Positions 36,599-45,367 are shown, counted from the first letter of the stretch. The stretch is DNA of 64,000 nucleotides from Olleya sp. YS (GCF_029760915.1 NZ_CP121685.1:2443001-2507000), one strand, 5' to 3'. A program made the numbers and translations. Notes: a model not told the origin generated them from the sequence alone.

Positions 36599-37013
36599 AC
36601 GACCCTTTTTTAGAATTTGTATGTCTAGCCCATTTTATAGCTTCATATAAATCTTCAAAACGTTCAATCTCTACTTTAGAGAATAATTTTTCCATTAAAG
36701 CATTAAACCAACTATTTTCACTTTTAGTCACAACAGCATATCCATTAAGATTATTCTCATTTCTATAAAATTTTAACCAATCTGAAGGCTTAACAGAGTA
36801 TTTATTAACTCGGTTTGAAATATAACAAACACTTATATTAGGACCATAAAACTCTTTAGCAGCTTCAATTGCTTTTTCTGCTTCTTCCCAAGTATATGTG
36901 ACGCCTTCATTGATTTCTGAAATAACAATACCATCCATAAAGTAAAAATTACCAAAATCAGAAACATACACATCTTTGATTTCGTTTGCGAGAGTTGAAT
37001 CAATTATTTTCAT
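36582..37013 (-). CDS. small STAS-like protein, function unknown (paralog 1)
   Basis: 143 residues, cytosolic, no recognised catalytic motif. It shares layout and motifs with the gene at 37213-37638: both begin M[KN]IIDS, have an 'L/INEG' strand near residue 35, and the core YISNR[VI]NKYS[VI] near residue 70. The predicted alternation of strands and helices resembles small STAS/SpoIIAA-like domains, but I cannot confirm a named family. It overlaps the cvfB 3' end by 17 bases on the opposite strand. Confidence 0.75.
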   Translation of the reverse strand: MKIIDSTLANEIKDVYVSDFGNFYFMDGIVISEINEGVTYTWEEAEKAIEAAKEFYGPNISVCYISNRVNKYSVKPSDWLKFYRNENNLNGYAVVTKSENSWFNALMEKLFSKVEIERFEDLYEAIKWARHTNSKKGSSNLAS

Positions 37014-37090
37014 AGAATTAATAGCTTTACATCTAAAGTATACTAGAAACTATATTTAAAGTAAATTTAGTTAAACTTTAATTGCATTTT

Positions 37091-37112
37091 CGATAAAAAT
37101 GAGTTTTTATCG
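37091..37112. repeat. inverted repeat between the two small paralogs
   Basis: CGATAAAAA (37091-37099) / TTTTTATCG (37104-37112) with a 4-base loop and an A-run after. It lies in the promoter region of the 36582-37013 gene and could be an operator or a weak terminator. Confidence 0.45.
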
Positions 37113-37120
37113 TTAAAAAA

Positions 37121-37168
37121 CAAAAAAAGCTACCTAAAAAAGAGGTTAGGGCTCTTTTAAGGTAGCTG
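37121..37168 (-). terminator. terminator of small paralog 2
   Basis: Read on the minus strand, AGCTACCT ... AGGTAGCT (arms near 37160-37167 and 37128-37135) with an extended A/T stem, ending in seven T. It closes the 37213-37638 gene. Confidence 0.82.
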
Positions 37169-37212
37169 TTTGCTAACTATTAACTAGTAGCTTAGGGAAT
37201 ATTAAATAATCA

Positions 37213-37638
37213 TCACGCTATCGTTTGTGATTTACTTAATATGTATTTGTTGGTATAAGTATAAGCCTCATTAATATTTTCAAATTCTATAAATGGCATT
37301 TTACAAAATTGTCTTTCTATATCAATACTCATTTCTGTAAAGTGAGAGTATCCGATAACACCATACATTTTTAAATTAGGAAATAAGGTACTATGTTTTG
37401 GGTAATCTAACACCTCTATCGAGTACTTATTTATCCTATTAGAGATGTATCCAAAGGATTTGTCGTTACCAAAAAAATCATATATAGCTTTAAAACAATC
37501 TTGAGCAGTGTCAATTCCTACGTGCATTCCTTCATTAACTTGAGCAACAACTAAGTTTTCAAAAAAATATAATTCACCTAAAGAAAATGTTTGTCTTTTG
37601 ATTACATAATTGAAAATGTCTGAATCTATAATATTCAT
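37213..37638 (-). CDS. small STAS-like protein, function unknown (paralog 2)
   Basis: 141 residues from the ATG at 37638; an ATG at 37680 would add 14 residues, but the chosen start aligns with the paralog's M[KN]IIDS opening. Shares the YISNRINKYSI core and the strand order with the neighbour at 36582-37013. Divergence is large outside the core, so the duplication is old. No signal peptide or membrane segment. I do not recognise the family. Confidence 0.75.
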   Translation of the reverse strand: MNIIDSDIFNYVIKRQTFSLGELYFFENLVVAQVNEGMHVGIDTAQDCFKAIYDFFGNDKSFGYISNRINKYSIEVLDYPKHSTLFPNLKMYGVIGYSHFTEMSIDIERQFCKMPFIEFENINEAYTYTNKYILSKSQTIA

Positions 37639-37939
37639 TATCAAGGGATTAATTAAATTCTTTACAAAAGTATTATGCATGCATAGTTTATAGGTAATCT
37701 ATTAATTATTAGATTTTAATATTCGTTTAAAAGCATATTTAATCGATTAAGTAAATTTTTTTAAAGTTTTTTCTTACATAAAAAATGCTGATTTTCAATG
37801 CGTTACTGTATATAATCTTTTGAATGCTCGTAGTTTGAATTAAAGAAGACTAAAATAGTAGTATAAATGAAAAGTGATTAGTAACCGCAAAATATAATTA
37901 TTGTGTATTTTTATGAACTGAATTAATTAATAATATTAT
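37639..37939. other. AT-rich intergenic region upstream of menB
   Basis: About 300 bases without a supported gene. It holds an imperfect palindrome with arms AATCTA / TAGATT (37696-37715) near the start of the minus-strand small gene, an ATGCATGCAT palindrome around 37674-37683, and the probable promoter of menB near the right edge (TTGTGTATTTTTATG around 37902). No RNA gene or terminator was seen. Confidence 0.6.
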
Positions 37940-38779
37940 ATGGATGTAATTAATTGGCAAAAAGCTAAAGATTATGAAGACATTACTTATAGCAAATGTA
38001 ATGGTGTAGCAAGAATAGCGTTTAATAGGCCAAATGTTAGAAATGCTTTTAGACCAAAAACTACAAAAGAATTATATGATGCATTTTATGATGCTGGTGA
38101 AGATACTAGTATAGGTGTGGTATTACTTTCTGCAGAAGGTCCTTCAACCAAAGATGGTGTCTATAGTTTTTGTTCTGGAGGCGACCAAAAGGCTAGAGGA
38201 CATCAAGGATATGTTGGAGAAGACGGTTACCATAGGCTAAATATATTAGAAGTACAACGCTTAATTCGTTTTATGCCAAAAGCTGTTATAGCAGTCGTAC
38301 CTGGTTGGGCAGTAGGAGGAGGACACAGTTTACATGTGGTTTGCGATTTAACTTTAGCAAGTAAAGAACATGCTGTTTTTAAACAAACAGATGCAGATGT
38401 CACTAGTTTTGATGGTGGTTATGGATCTGCATACTTAGCCAAAATGGTAGGTCAAAAAAAAGCAAGAGAGATTTTTTTCTTAGGAAGAAATTATACAGCA
38501 CAAGAAGCTTATGAGATGGGAATGGTAAATGCAGTAATCCCACACGCAGAGCTTGAATCAACCGCTTACCAATGGGCTCAAGAGATATTAGAAAAATCGC
38601 CAACCTCAATAAAGATGCTTAAATTTGCCATGAATCTAACAGATGATGGTATGGTTGGTCAACAAGTATTTGCTGGAGAAGCTACCAGATTAGCATATAT
38701 GACAGATGAAGCTAAAGAAGGTCGTGATGCGTTTTTAGAAAAACGTAAGCCTAACTTTCCTAAAAAATGGATACCATAA
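37940..38779 (+). CDS. menB: 1,4-dihydroxy-2-naphthoyl-CoA synthase
   Basis: 279 residues, crotonase fold. Closes the naphthoate ring of o-succinylbenzoyl-CoA. MenB-specific features are visible: 'ARIAFNRPNVRNAFRPKT', 'FCSGGDQKARGHQGY' (oxyanion hole region and mobile loop), 'GWAVGGGHSLHVVCDLTLAS', 'DGGYGSAYLAKMVG' and the C-terminal 'FLEKRKPNF'. Length fits the family (about 280). Four bases separate it from menA. Confidence 0.96.
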   Translation: MDVINWQKAKDYEDITYSKCNGVARIAFNRPNVRNAFRPKTTKELYDAFYDAGEDTSIGVVLLSAEGPSTKDGVYSFCSGGDQKARGHQGYVGEDGYHRLNILEVQRLIRFMPKAVIAVVPGWAVGGGHSLHVVCDLTLASKEHAVFKQTDADVTSFDGGYGSAYLAKMVGQKKAREIFFLGRNYTAQEAYEMGMVNAVIPHAELESTAYQWAQEILEKSPTSIKMLKFAMNLTDDGMVGQQVFAGEATRLAYMTDEAKEGRDAFLEKRKPNFPKKWIP

Positions 38780-38783
38780 TTGT

Positions 38784-39686
38784 ATGACAAATATAACCAC
38801 TTGGGTGTCAGCAATGCGTTTAAGGACCTTGCCATTATCAATTTCAGGAATAATAATAGGTTCCTGCTTGGCAGAGTATAATGGTGTTTTTGATATCAGA
38901 ATTTTTATTTTCGCCATATTAACAACGTTGAGTTATCAAATACTATCTAATCTAGCTAACGATTTTGGAGATGGTGTAAAAGGTACAGATAACGACCAAC
39001 GCATTGGTCCAACCAGAGCCTTACAATCTGGTGCAATAACTAAAGAGGAATTATTTAAAGCTATTAGAATAAACATTTTAATTTGCATTGCATTAACCGT
39101 AGGACTAATTTATTTTTCATTTAAAGCCAAGCACTTTTTATTAGCCTTATTGTTTTTTATTCTTGCTGGAATTGCCATAAAATCTGCAATAAAGTATACT
39201 ATTGGCGAATCTGCTTATGGTTATAAAGGTAAAGGAGATATTTATGTCTTTTTATTTTTTGGACTTGTTAGTGTTATAGGTAGTTATGTATTATATGCTA
39301 AACAATTGGATCATGTTACCATTTTGCCAGCAATCACGATTGGACTACTAAGTACTGCTGTGTTAAATTTAAACAATATGCGAGATATCCAATCGGATGT
39401 AAATGCAAACAAAATAACTTTAGCAGTAAAATTAGGTGCAGAAAAAGCTAAGAAGTATCACTTTATGCTTATAATTTCTGCTATAGTTTTATCTTTTTTA
39501 TTTGGTATATTATACTATACCTCACCTTATAATTTTATCTTTTTTATAGCATATATACCTTTGTTATTGCATCTTAAAAAGGTCAAATCTATAACTAATC
39601 CCAAAGACTTTGATCCAGAATTGAAAAAGTTGGCTTTAACTACGGTCTTATTAAGTGTTTTATTAGGAATTGGACATTTGATTTAA
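38784..39686 (+). CDS. menA: 1,4-dihydroxy-2-naphthoate polyprenyltransferase
   Basis: 300 residues with about eight or nine transmembrane helices. UbiA-family motifs: first Asp-rich loop in 'NLANDFGDGVKGTDND' with RIGPTRALQSG, second in 'NNMRDIQSDVNANKITLAVKLG'. Attaches the polyprenyl chain to 1,4-dihydroxy-2-naphthoate in the inner membrane. Directly downstream of menB (4 bases). Confidence 0.95.
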   Translation: MTNITTWVSAMRLRTLPLSISGIIIGSCLAEYNGVFDIRIFIFAILTTLSYQILSNLANDFGDGVKGTDNDQRIGPTRALQSGAITKEELFKAIRINILICIALTVGLIYFSFKAKHFLLALLFFILAGIAIKSAIKYTIGESAYGYKGKGDIYVFLFFGLVSVIGSYVLYAKQLDHVTILPAITIGLLSTAVLNLNNMRDIQSDVNANKITLAVKLGAEKAKKYHFMLIISAIVLSFLFGILYYTSPYNFIFFIAYIPLLLHLKKVKSITNPKDFDPELKKLALTTVLLSVLLGIGHLI

Positions 39687-39766
39687 TTGAAATAGTATTT
39701 AATGTTAAAAATTGGTTAATTAAAAGTATTTTGTTTTTTATTAATAGTAATACTATTATTTTTGCG

Positions 39767-39774
39767 ATATAAAT
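39767..39774 (+). promoter_or_regulatory. possible -7 promoter element of the DUF2490 gene
   Basis: TATTTTTG fits TAnnTTTG, 10 bases before the ATG at 39785. No TTG at the expected -33 distance. Confidence 0.4.
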
Positions 39775-39784
39775 TTTTATACTC

Positions 39785-40471
39785 ATGAAAAAAACATTAA
39801 TTATTTTAACATTATTTGTATCAACTCTATCTTTTAGTCAAGTAAATGAGTCACAAACTGGAGCTTGGTATATGTATTTTTTTAACCACCAGTTTAAAGA
39901 TAGTCAATTTGGTGTTCAGGGAGATATTCAATATCGTAACTGGAATATCGCAGGAGATTTAGAGCAACTGTTGTTAAGATCTGGATTAACATATTCTCCA
40001 AAAGATAGTAATATTATGTTTACTTTAGGATATGCCAACATTACTACAGGAGCATTTGGAGACAATGATGACACAAGTGGAGAAAATAGAATTTATCAAG
40101 AAGCCTTGATTCCTCAAAAAATATTAAATCGTGTGTTTTTAACACATCGTTTTAGATATGAGCAACGATTTGTTGAAAATCAAGATTTTAGAACTAGATA
40201 TCGTTACAATCTATTCATTAATATTCCTTTAAATAAGCCAACCTTAGAAAAAAATGCCATTTATACTGCCTTTTATAATGAGTTGTTTATAAACGGTCAG
40301 CAAGATATTGGTAATAATAATACTGTAGAGCTTTTTGACAGAAACAGAACCTATTTAGGTCTTGGTTATGTTTTAAAACCATCTATGCGATTTCAGTTTG
40401 GATGGATGAATCAAAAAACTAATACTTGGGGTAAAGGGCAATTACAATTTAGTTTCCACCACAACTTTTAA
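39785..40471 (+). CDS. DUF2490 outer membrane protein
   Basis: 228 residues: signal peptide (MKKTLIILTLFVSTLSFSQ), then an antiparallel barrel with the DUF2490 features 'TGAWYMYFFNHQF', 'IQYRNWNIAGDLEQLLLRSGLTY', 'LTHRFRYEQRFV' and a C-terminal 'WGKGQLQFSFHHNF'. It should be an outer-membrane barrel of unknown function. 37 bases upstream of the carbonic anhydrase gene, probably co-transcribed, so it may form a channel linked to it (inference). Confidence 0.85.
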   Translation: MKKTLIILTLFVSTLSFSQVNESQTGAWYMYFFNHQFKDSQFGVQGDIQYRNWNIAGDLEQLLLRSGLTYSPKDSNIMFTLGYANITTGAFGDNDDTSGENRIYQEALIPQKILNRVFLTHRFRYEQRFVENQDFRTRYRYNLFINIPLNKPTLEKNAIYTAFYNELFINGQQDIGNNNTVELFDRNRTYLGLGYVLKPSMRFQFGWMNQKTNTWGKGQLQFSFHHNF

Positions 40472-40508
40472 AATAAATATTAAACACAAACTATTAAATT
40501 TAACCAAA

Positions 40509-41273
40509 ATGAAAAAGAATTTTAAAATTTTTGCAATTACAATTTTACTAATGGGATCTTTCTCTTGTAAAGAAGCTACTAAGGAAGCACCTCAGGAAAG
40601 CACTAATCAGACAGCAGATACTACATCTGTAGCTATTAAAAGTGTCTTAACAGCTGCTGAACAAGAAGATATGACACCAGACGAAATTATAGGTCGTTTA
40701 AAAAAAGGTAATGAAAACTTTGTAAATAATAATTTAACGCAACGTGATCATTCTGCACAACGTAGAAAAGCGACAATGGGACAATATCCAAAAGCAATTG
40801 TGTTATCATGTGTAGATAGTCGTGTACCAGTAGAAGATGTTTTTGATCTAGGAATTGGTGATATATTTGTAGCTCGAGTTGCTGGAAACATAGAAAATAA
40901 AGATATCGTTGGCTCTATGGAATTTGCTACAGCAGTAGCTGGATCTAAACTAGTTATAGTTATGGGTCATACTTCATGTGGAGCTGTTAAGCATGCTATA
41001 GATAATACAGATGCTGCTTCTATGAATATGAATGCTTTGTCTGACTTACTAGCAGAGATTAAGCCATCAGTAGAGATGACAGAAAAAAATGGAGAAGTAT
41101 CGTCTAAAAATATTGAATTTACTAATAGCGTTATTAACAAAAATGCATTAGTAACTGTAGAAGACATCAAAAAACAATCACCAAAAATGGCTGAATTAGA
41201 AAAGGAAGGAAAAATAAAAATTGTGGCAGCTGTTTATGACATGGAGACTGGTAAAGTGAAGTTTTTAGATTAA
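40509..41273 (+). CDS. beta-class carbonic anhydrase, lipoprotein
   Basis: Interconverts CO2 and bicarbonate. 254 residues with a lipoprotein signal (GSFSC, lipidated C20), so it acts outside the cytoplasm. Beta-class zinc ligands are C101, H154 and C157 (in SCVDSR and HTSCG), and the Asp103/Arg105 catalytic dyad is intact. A linker of about 45 residues precedes the domain. Beta enzymes are more often cytosolic; a lipid-anchored form next to a barrel protein suggests CO2/bicarbonate exchange in the periplasm. Ends at a clear terminator. Confidence 0.93.
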   Translation: MKKNFKIFAITILLMGSFSCKEATKEAPQESTNQTADTTSVAIKSVLTAAEQEDMTPDEIIGRLKKGNENFVNNNLTQRDHSAQRRKATMGQYPKAIVLSCVDSRVPVEDVFDLGIGDIFVARVAGNIENKDIVGSMEFATAVAGSKLVIVMGHTSCGAVKHAIDNTDAASMNMNALSDLLAEIKPSVEMTEKNGEVSSKNIEFTNSVINKNALVTVEDIKKQSPKMAELEKEGKIKIVAAVYDMETGKVKFLD

Positions 41274-41296
41274 TAAACAAAAAGTTTTTAAATTTT

Positions 41297-41332
41297 AAGT
41301 AGGTGCTTGTTTCTAAAGCACCTACTTTTTTA
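41297..41332 (+). terminator. terminator after the carbonic anhydrase gene
   Basis: AAGTAGGTGCTT (41297-41308) / AAGCACCTACTT (41316-41327) with a 7-base loop and a T-run. The minus-strand SDR gene ends just to the right and may share it. Confidence 0.9.
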
Positions 41333-41344
41333 TTTAAATCATAA

Positions 41345-42136
41345 TTACCTCACTTGACTTCTTAATACATATTTATGTAATAGTTTTGGAAAGAAACGCT
41401 TTAAATACACACCAAAAACTTCTTTTTTACCAATATAGGCTTCAAACTTTTCTTTTTTTATCGCTTTAATCATTTTCTCAGTAAAATCAGAAATTGATAA
41501 CCCATTTTCAGTAGCAGCGTCCTGACTATTCTGTTTTGAGCCATCACCAACTAAAGCATTTTTAGCAACATTTGTATTAACAAAGCCAGGACAAATCATA
41601 GTTACTTTTATATTGTCTTTGTCGTGTTCCATACGTAACGCATCAAAAAATCCATGTAAGGCGTGTTTTGCGCCACAATATCCAGAGCGATAAGGCGAAC
41701 TAAACTTACCCATCAAACTACTAACCACAACATAATGTCCAGTTTTATTTTTAATAAAATGTGGTAATAAGGCTTTACTTAAAGCAACTGTGCCTAAATA
41801 ATCAATATCCATTAATTTTTTATCAACACTAATAGCTGTATCAACAATTAAAGCGCGTTGACTAACACCTCCATTATTAATTAATACATCTACCTTTCCA
41901 AAACAATTAATAGCTTGTTCTGCAATAGGTGACATAGCATCATAATTTACTAAATCAAAGGGTAAAACTGCAATGACTTCTGGATTGGGTAAACTGTATT
42001 TAATGTCATCTAAATCTGATTGATTTCTAGATGAAATTATTAACTGGCAATCCATTTTGGACAACGCTAGTACTAAACCTTTACCAATACCACTTGATGC
42101 TCCAGTAATCCATATTACTTTATTTTTGAAGGTCAT
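41345..42136 (-). CDS. short-chain dehydrogenase/reductase
   Basis: 263 residues, classical SDR. Cofactor loop TGASSGIG at about residues 11-18, NNGG near 87, catalytic Ser in 'VVSSLMGK' and the Tyr/Lys pair in YCGAKHAL. Closest in layout to the DHRS7B/YqjQ-type oxidoreductases. NAD(P)-dependent; substrate unknown. Monocistronic, divergent from menC. Confidence 0.92.
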   Translation of the reverse strand: MTFKNKVIWITGASSGIGKGLVLALSKMDCQLIISSRNQSDLDDIKYSLPNPEVIAVLPFDLVNYDAMSPIAEQAINCFGKVDVLINNGGVSQRALIVDTAISVDKKLMDIDYLGTVALSKALLPHFIKNKTGHYVVVSSLMGKFSSPYRSGYCGAKHALHGFFDALRMEHDKDNIKVTMICPGFVNTNVAKNALVGDGSKQNSQDAATENGLSISDFTEKMIKAIKKEKFEAYIGKKEVFGVYLKRFFPKLLHKYVLRSQVR

Positions 42137-42197
42137 GTAATCGTATATTTTAAAGTGAAATTACAAAATTAATTGAGTATTTTTGAAATCGTTAAAA

Positions 42198-43232
42198 ATG
42201 AAAGCAACTTACCACAAACATATTTTAGAATTTAAAAGACCTAGCGGAACCTCTAGAGGTGTTTTAAAAACAAAAGAAACTTGGTTTATTACTATTGAGA
42301 ATAATGGAAAACGTGGCATAGGCGAATGTGGTATCCTGAGAGGGTTGAGCATCGATGATAGGCCAGATTACGAGAATCAGCTAAAAAAAACTTGCGATAG
42401 TATAAATATGGGATTTGATTGGCTTTATATATTCAATATAAAGTTTCCGAGTATACAAATAGGACTAGAAATGGCTTTTAAAAGTTTTGAAAGCGATAAC
42501 CAATTCATTTTATTCCCATCAAAATTTACAAAAGGAAAAGCTGCAATACCAATTAATGGATTAATCTGGATGGGAGATAAGGCTTTTATGAAACAACAAA
42601 TTAAAGACAAGATATCATCTGGGTTTAATTGTATAAAATTGAAAATTGGAGCTTTAGATTTTCAAACTGAATTAGATATTTTAAAGGGAATCAGGCAAAA
42701 TTTCAGCGAAAGCGATATAGAATTACGCGTCGATGCCAATGGTGCTTTTAAGCCAGAAGACGCTTTAGAAAAATTAAAACGATTGTCAGATTATCAACTG
42801 CACTCCATAGAACAGCCAATTAAAGCAGGACAATTTCAAGAAATGGCTAAACTTTGTGAGCTAACACCTTTACCAATTGCTTTGGATGAAGAGCTAATAG
42901 GTGTTTTTACTCAGCAGAAAAAAGAAGCTTTATTAAAAGGGATTAAACCACAATACATTATATTAAAACCTAGTTTTATAGGTGGATTTAAAGGAAGTAA
43001 TGCATGGATTAATTTAGCTAAAAAACAGAATATTGGTTGGTGGATTACTAGTGCTTTAGAAAGTAATATTGGGCTTAATGCAATTGCACAATACACTTAC
43101 TTAAAACAAAGTAAATTGCCTCAAGGACTAGGTACTGGTAGCTTGTTTACAAATAATATTAAGTCACCATTACAAGTAAAAAATGGTACATTGCAATACA
43201 ATACTAATACTAATTGGGAATTTAATTTTTAG
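42198..43232 (+). CDS. menC: o-succinylbenzoate synthase
   Basis: 344 residues, enolase superfamily (mandelate-racemase/muconate-lactonizing group). ATG at 42198 is preferred to an in-frame TTG at 42183. Motifs: catalytic Lys pair in IKLKIG, metal ligands in ELRVDANGAF, SIEQPI and IALDEEL, and the second Lys in YIILKPSF. Dehydrates SHCHC to o-succinylbenzoate. Dipeptide epimerases have a similar fold, but the position three genes from menE and close to menB/menA favours MenC. Three bases to the next gene. Confidence 0.93.
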   Translation: MKATYHKHILEFKRPSGTSRGVLKTKETWFITIENNGKRGIGECGILRGLSIDDRPDYENQLKKTCDSINMGFDWLYIFNIKFPSIQIGLEMAFKSFESDNQFILFPSKFTKGKAAIPINGLIWMGDKAFMKQQIKDKISSGFNCIKLKIGALDFQTELDILKGIRQNFSESDIELRVDANGAFKPEDALEKLKRLSDYQLHSIEQPIKAGQFQEMAKLCELTPLPIALDEELIGVFTQQKKEALLKGIKPQYIILKPSFIGGFKGSNAWINLAKKQNIGWWITSALESNIGLNAIAQYTYLKQSKLPQGLGTGSLFTNNIKSPLQVKNGTLQYNTNTNWEFNF

Positions 43233-43235
43233 ATT

Positions 43236-44192
43236 ATGAATTTTATAAAACAAGCGTTTTATGTTAAACACGAATTTTGGCGCTATCTAGTAGGCTCACT
43301 AATAATTGCGGTTTTTGCCATTATTGGTCAATTTCCGTTTGCTATTGCTGCAATGGTAAAATATGTTCGTGAAGGCGGATCTATAGCTACTATGGAAGAA
43401 CAAGATTTGATGACCGTTTTAGAACCAAATTTAAACTTGTTTTTAATGTTGCTGTCTTTTGCTATTGGCTTTATAGGGTTGATTATAGTAGTTAAATACT
43501 TGCATAACCAAACTATGAGGTCTGTAACTACTGCTAGACCAAAAATAGATTGGAACCGTATTTTATTTGCATTTGTATTTTGGGGAATTGTATCCTCTAG
43601 TATGATATTGATAGATTATTTTGCTAATCCAGAAGACTATGTTTTAAATTTTAAGCTCAATCGCTTTTTAATTTTAGCCTTAATTGCAGTGTTACTAATC
43701 CCAATACAAACCAGTTTAGAAGAATATATTTTTAGAGGCTATTTGATGCAAGGGTTTGGTGTGCTTGCTAAAAACAGATGGTTTCCACTAATCATGACGT
43801 CTGTAATCTTTGGTGGATTACACGTATTTAATCCAGAAGTTGGTAAACTAGGTTATGGTGTAATGGTGTATTACATTGGTACAGGATTGTTTTTAGGTAT
43901 TATTACGCTTATGGACGAAGGTACAGAACTAGCGTTAGGGTTTCATGCTGCTAACAATTTATTTGGAGCCTTATTAGTATCTGCAGATTGGACGGTATTG
44001 CAAACACACTCTGTTTTAAAAGATATCTCTGAGCCAGGACAAGGATTTGGAGATATCGTAATTCCAGTGTTCATTGTATTTCCAATCTTATTATTCATTT
44101 TTGCAAAAAAATATAATTGGTCCAATTGGAAAGATAAATTGTTTGGTGATATAGAAGAACCCATAGTAGAAGATTTAGAAGCAATAGATTAA
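43236..44192 (+). CDS. CPBP family intramembrane protease (CAAX-like)
   Basis: 318 residues with about seven or eight transmembrane helices. The CPBP/Abi motifs are visible: EEYIFRG (paired Glu and Arg), FGGLHVFNPE (motif His) and FHAANNLFG (second His). These are intramembrane metal-dependent or glutamate-type proteases; the substrate is unknown. Here it is inserted between menC and menE with spacers of 3 and 2 bases, so it is translated together with menaquinone genes, though no direct link to the pathway is known. Confidence 0.9.
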   Translation: MNFIKQAFYVKHEFWRYLVGSLIIAVFAIIGQFPFAIAAMVKYVREGGSIATMEEQDLMTVLEPNLNLFLMLLSFAIGFIGLIIVVKYLHNQTMRSVTTARPKIDWNRILFAFVFWGIVSSSMILIDYFANPEDYVLNFKLNRFLILALIAVLLIPIQTSLEEYIFRGYLMQGFGVLAKNRWFPLIMTSVIFGGLHVFNPEVGKLGYGVMVYYIGTGLFLGIITLMDEGTELALGFHAANNLFGALLVSADWTVLQTHSVLKDISEPGQGFGDIVIPVFIVFPILLFIFAKKYNWSNWKDKLFGDIEEPIVEDLEAID

Positions 44193-44194
44193 CA

Positions 44195-45274
44195 ATGACG
44201 CCAACTTTTGATAAAGTCCACAACAGATTTAAGTTAAATGGAAACTATTTTTCTTTTGAAGATTTAAAAGAAGTAGCTTATAGTTTAGTTAAAGAAGGAG
44301 AACCTTTTGAGAAAGACTTAGGTAACTTTTTACTAGATTGGTTGGATGACAAAGACTCTATTTTAGTCAAAACCTCAGGATCTACAGGTCAGCCTAAAAC
44401 CATAGCTTTAAGTAAACAAGCAATGGTAAATTCTGCAATTGCTACTGGCGATTTTTTTAAATTACAACCAGGTGATTCTGCGTTGTTATGTTTGCCCGCA
44501 ACCTACATAGCTGGAAAAATGATGCTAGTTCGTGCAATAGTACTAGGTTTAGAAATTGATAATGTAAAGCCTACAACCAATCCGATTTTTGATCCTGAAA
44601 AGCAGTATGATTTTTGTGCAATGATTCCTGCACAAGTTGAAAAAACATTACACAGAATTAATAATATAAAAATCCTTATTGTAGGAGGTGCTCCAGTATC
44701 TTATCAATTAAAAGTCAAGCTTCAAGATTTAAAAACTAAAGTTTTTGAAACCTATGGTATGACAGAAACCATTACACATATTGCTGTCAAACCATTAAAT
44801 GCTTCTACTGTCTCCTCGAGCGCAGTCGAGAGGTCACACTTCCAAACCCTACCAAATATTACTATCTCACAAAATAAAAATGACTGTTTGGTTATTGAAG
44901 CACCACAATTAACAGCCTTTAAAATCGAAACTAATGATATTGTCAAGCTTCATTCCAAAACCAGTTTCCAGTGGTTGGGACGACTAGATAACGTTATCAA
45001 TTCTGGAGGAGTCAAGTTGTTTCCGGAGCAAATAGAGGCAAAGCTTCAATCAACAATTAATTCGCGATTTTTTATTTCTTCAGAAAAAGATAACACCTTC
45101 GGGGAAGTTGCTATTTTAGTTATTGAAGCAGAAGGTAATACACTAAAACCAAACGTGTTTTCTAAGCTAACAGCTATAGAAACCCCTAAAAACGTGTATG
45201 CTATATCTCCATTTTCAGAAACATCTTCAGGAAAAATAGACAGAAATAAAACATTAGCACGACTTAAAAAGTAG
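44195..45274 (+). CDS. menE: o-succinylbenzoate-CoA ligase, short form
   Basis: 359 residues, ANL adenylate-forming family: ATP loop 'VKTSGSTGQPKTIALS', 'FETYGMTETITHIAVK', 'FQWLGRLDNVINSGGVKLFPEQIE' and the C-terminal Lys in 'SSGKIDRNKT'. Activates o-succinylbenzoate with CoA. It is shorter than the 450-490 residues of enterobacterial MenE because the N-terminal part is reduced, as in other Bacteroidota. Between the TYGMTET motif and the next core segment it carries an in-frame palindromic repeat (44807-44838), giving an Ala/Ser/Val-rich insert with no expected counterpart. Confidence 0.9.
   Translation: MTPTFDKVHNRFKLNGNYFSFEDLKEVAYSLVKEGEPFEKDLGNFLLDWLDDKDSILVKTSGSTGQPKTIALSKQAMVNSAIATGDFFKLQPGDSALLCLPATYIAGKMMLVRAIVLGLEIDNVKPTTNPIFDPEKQYDFCAMIPAQVEKTLHRINNIKILIVGGAPVSYQLKVKLQDLKTKVFETYGMTETITHIAVKPLNASTVSSSAVERSHFQTLPNITISQNKNDCLVIEAPQLTAFKIETNDIVKLHSKTSFQWLGRLDNVINSGGVKLFPEQIEAKLQSTINSRFFISSEKDNTFGEVAILVIEAEGNTLKPNVFSKLTAIETPKNVYAISPFSETSSGKIDRNKTLARLKK
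44807..44838 (+). repeat. palindromic repeat element inside menE
   Basis: CTCGA (44815-44819), loop GCGCAG centred on 44822, TCGAG (44826-44830), flanked by short imperfect complements (GTCT/GGTCAC). It is more GC-rich than its surroundings and read in frame as STVSSSAVERSH. Its reverse complement holds CTCGACTGCGCTCGAG, which I recall as a core of dispersed intergenic repeats in flavobacteria. Confidence 0.6.
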
Positions 45275-45367
45275 AGTTTACTCATTCAAAAGTCTACTTC
45301 ACTCAATATCAGTTTTATAATCTTTTATTTGGTTATAGGTTTGTTTTAAACTTTAAAACTAGCCATT

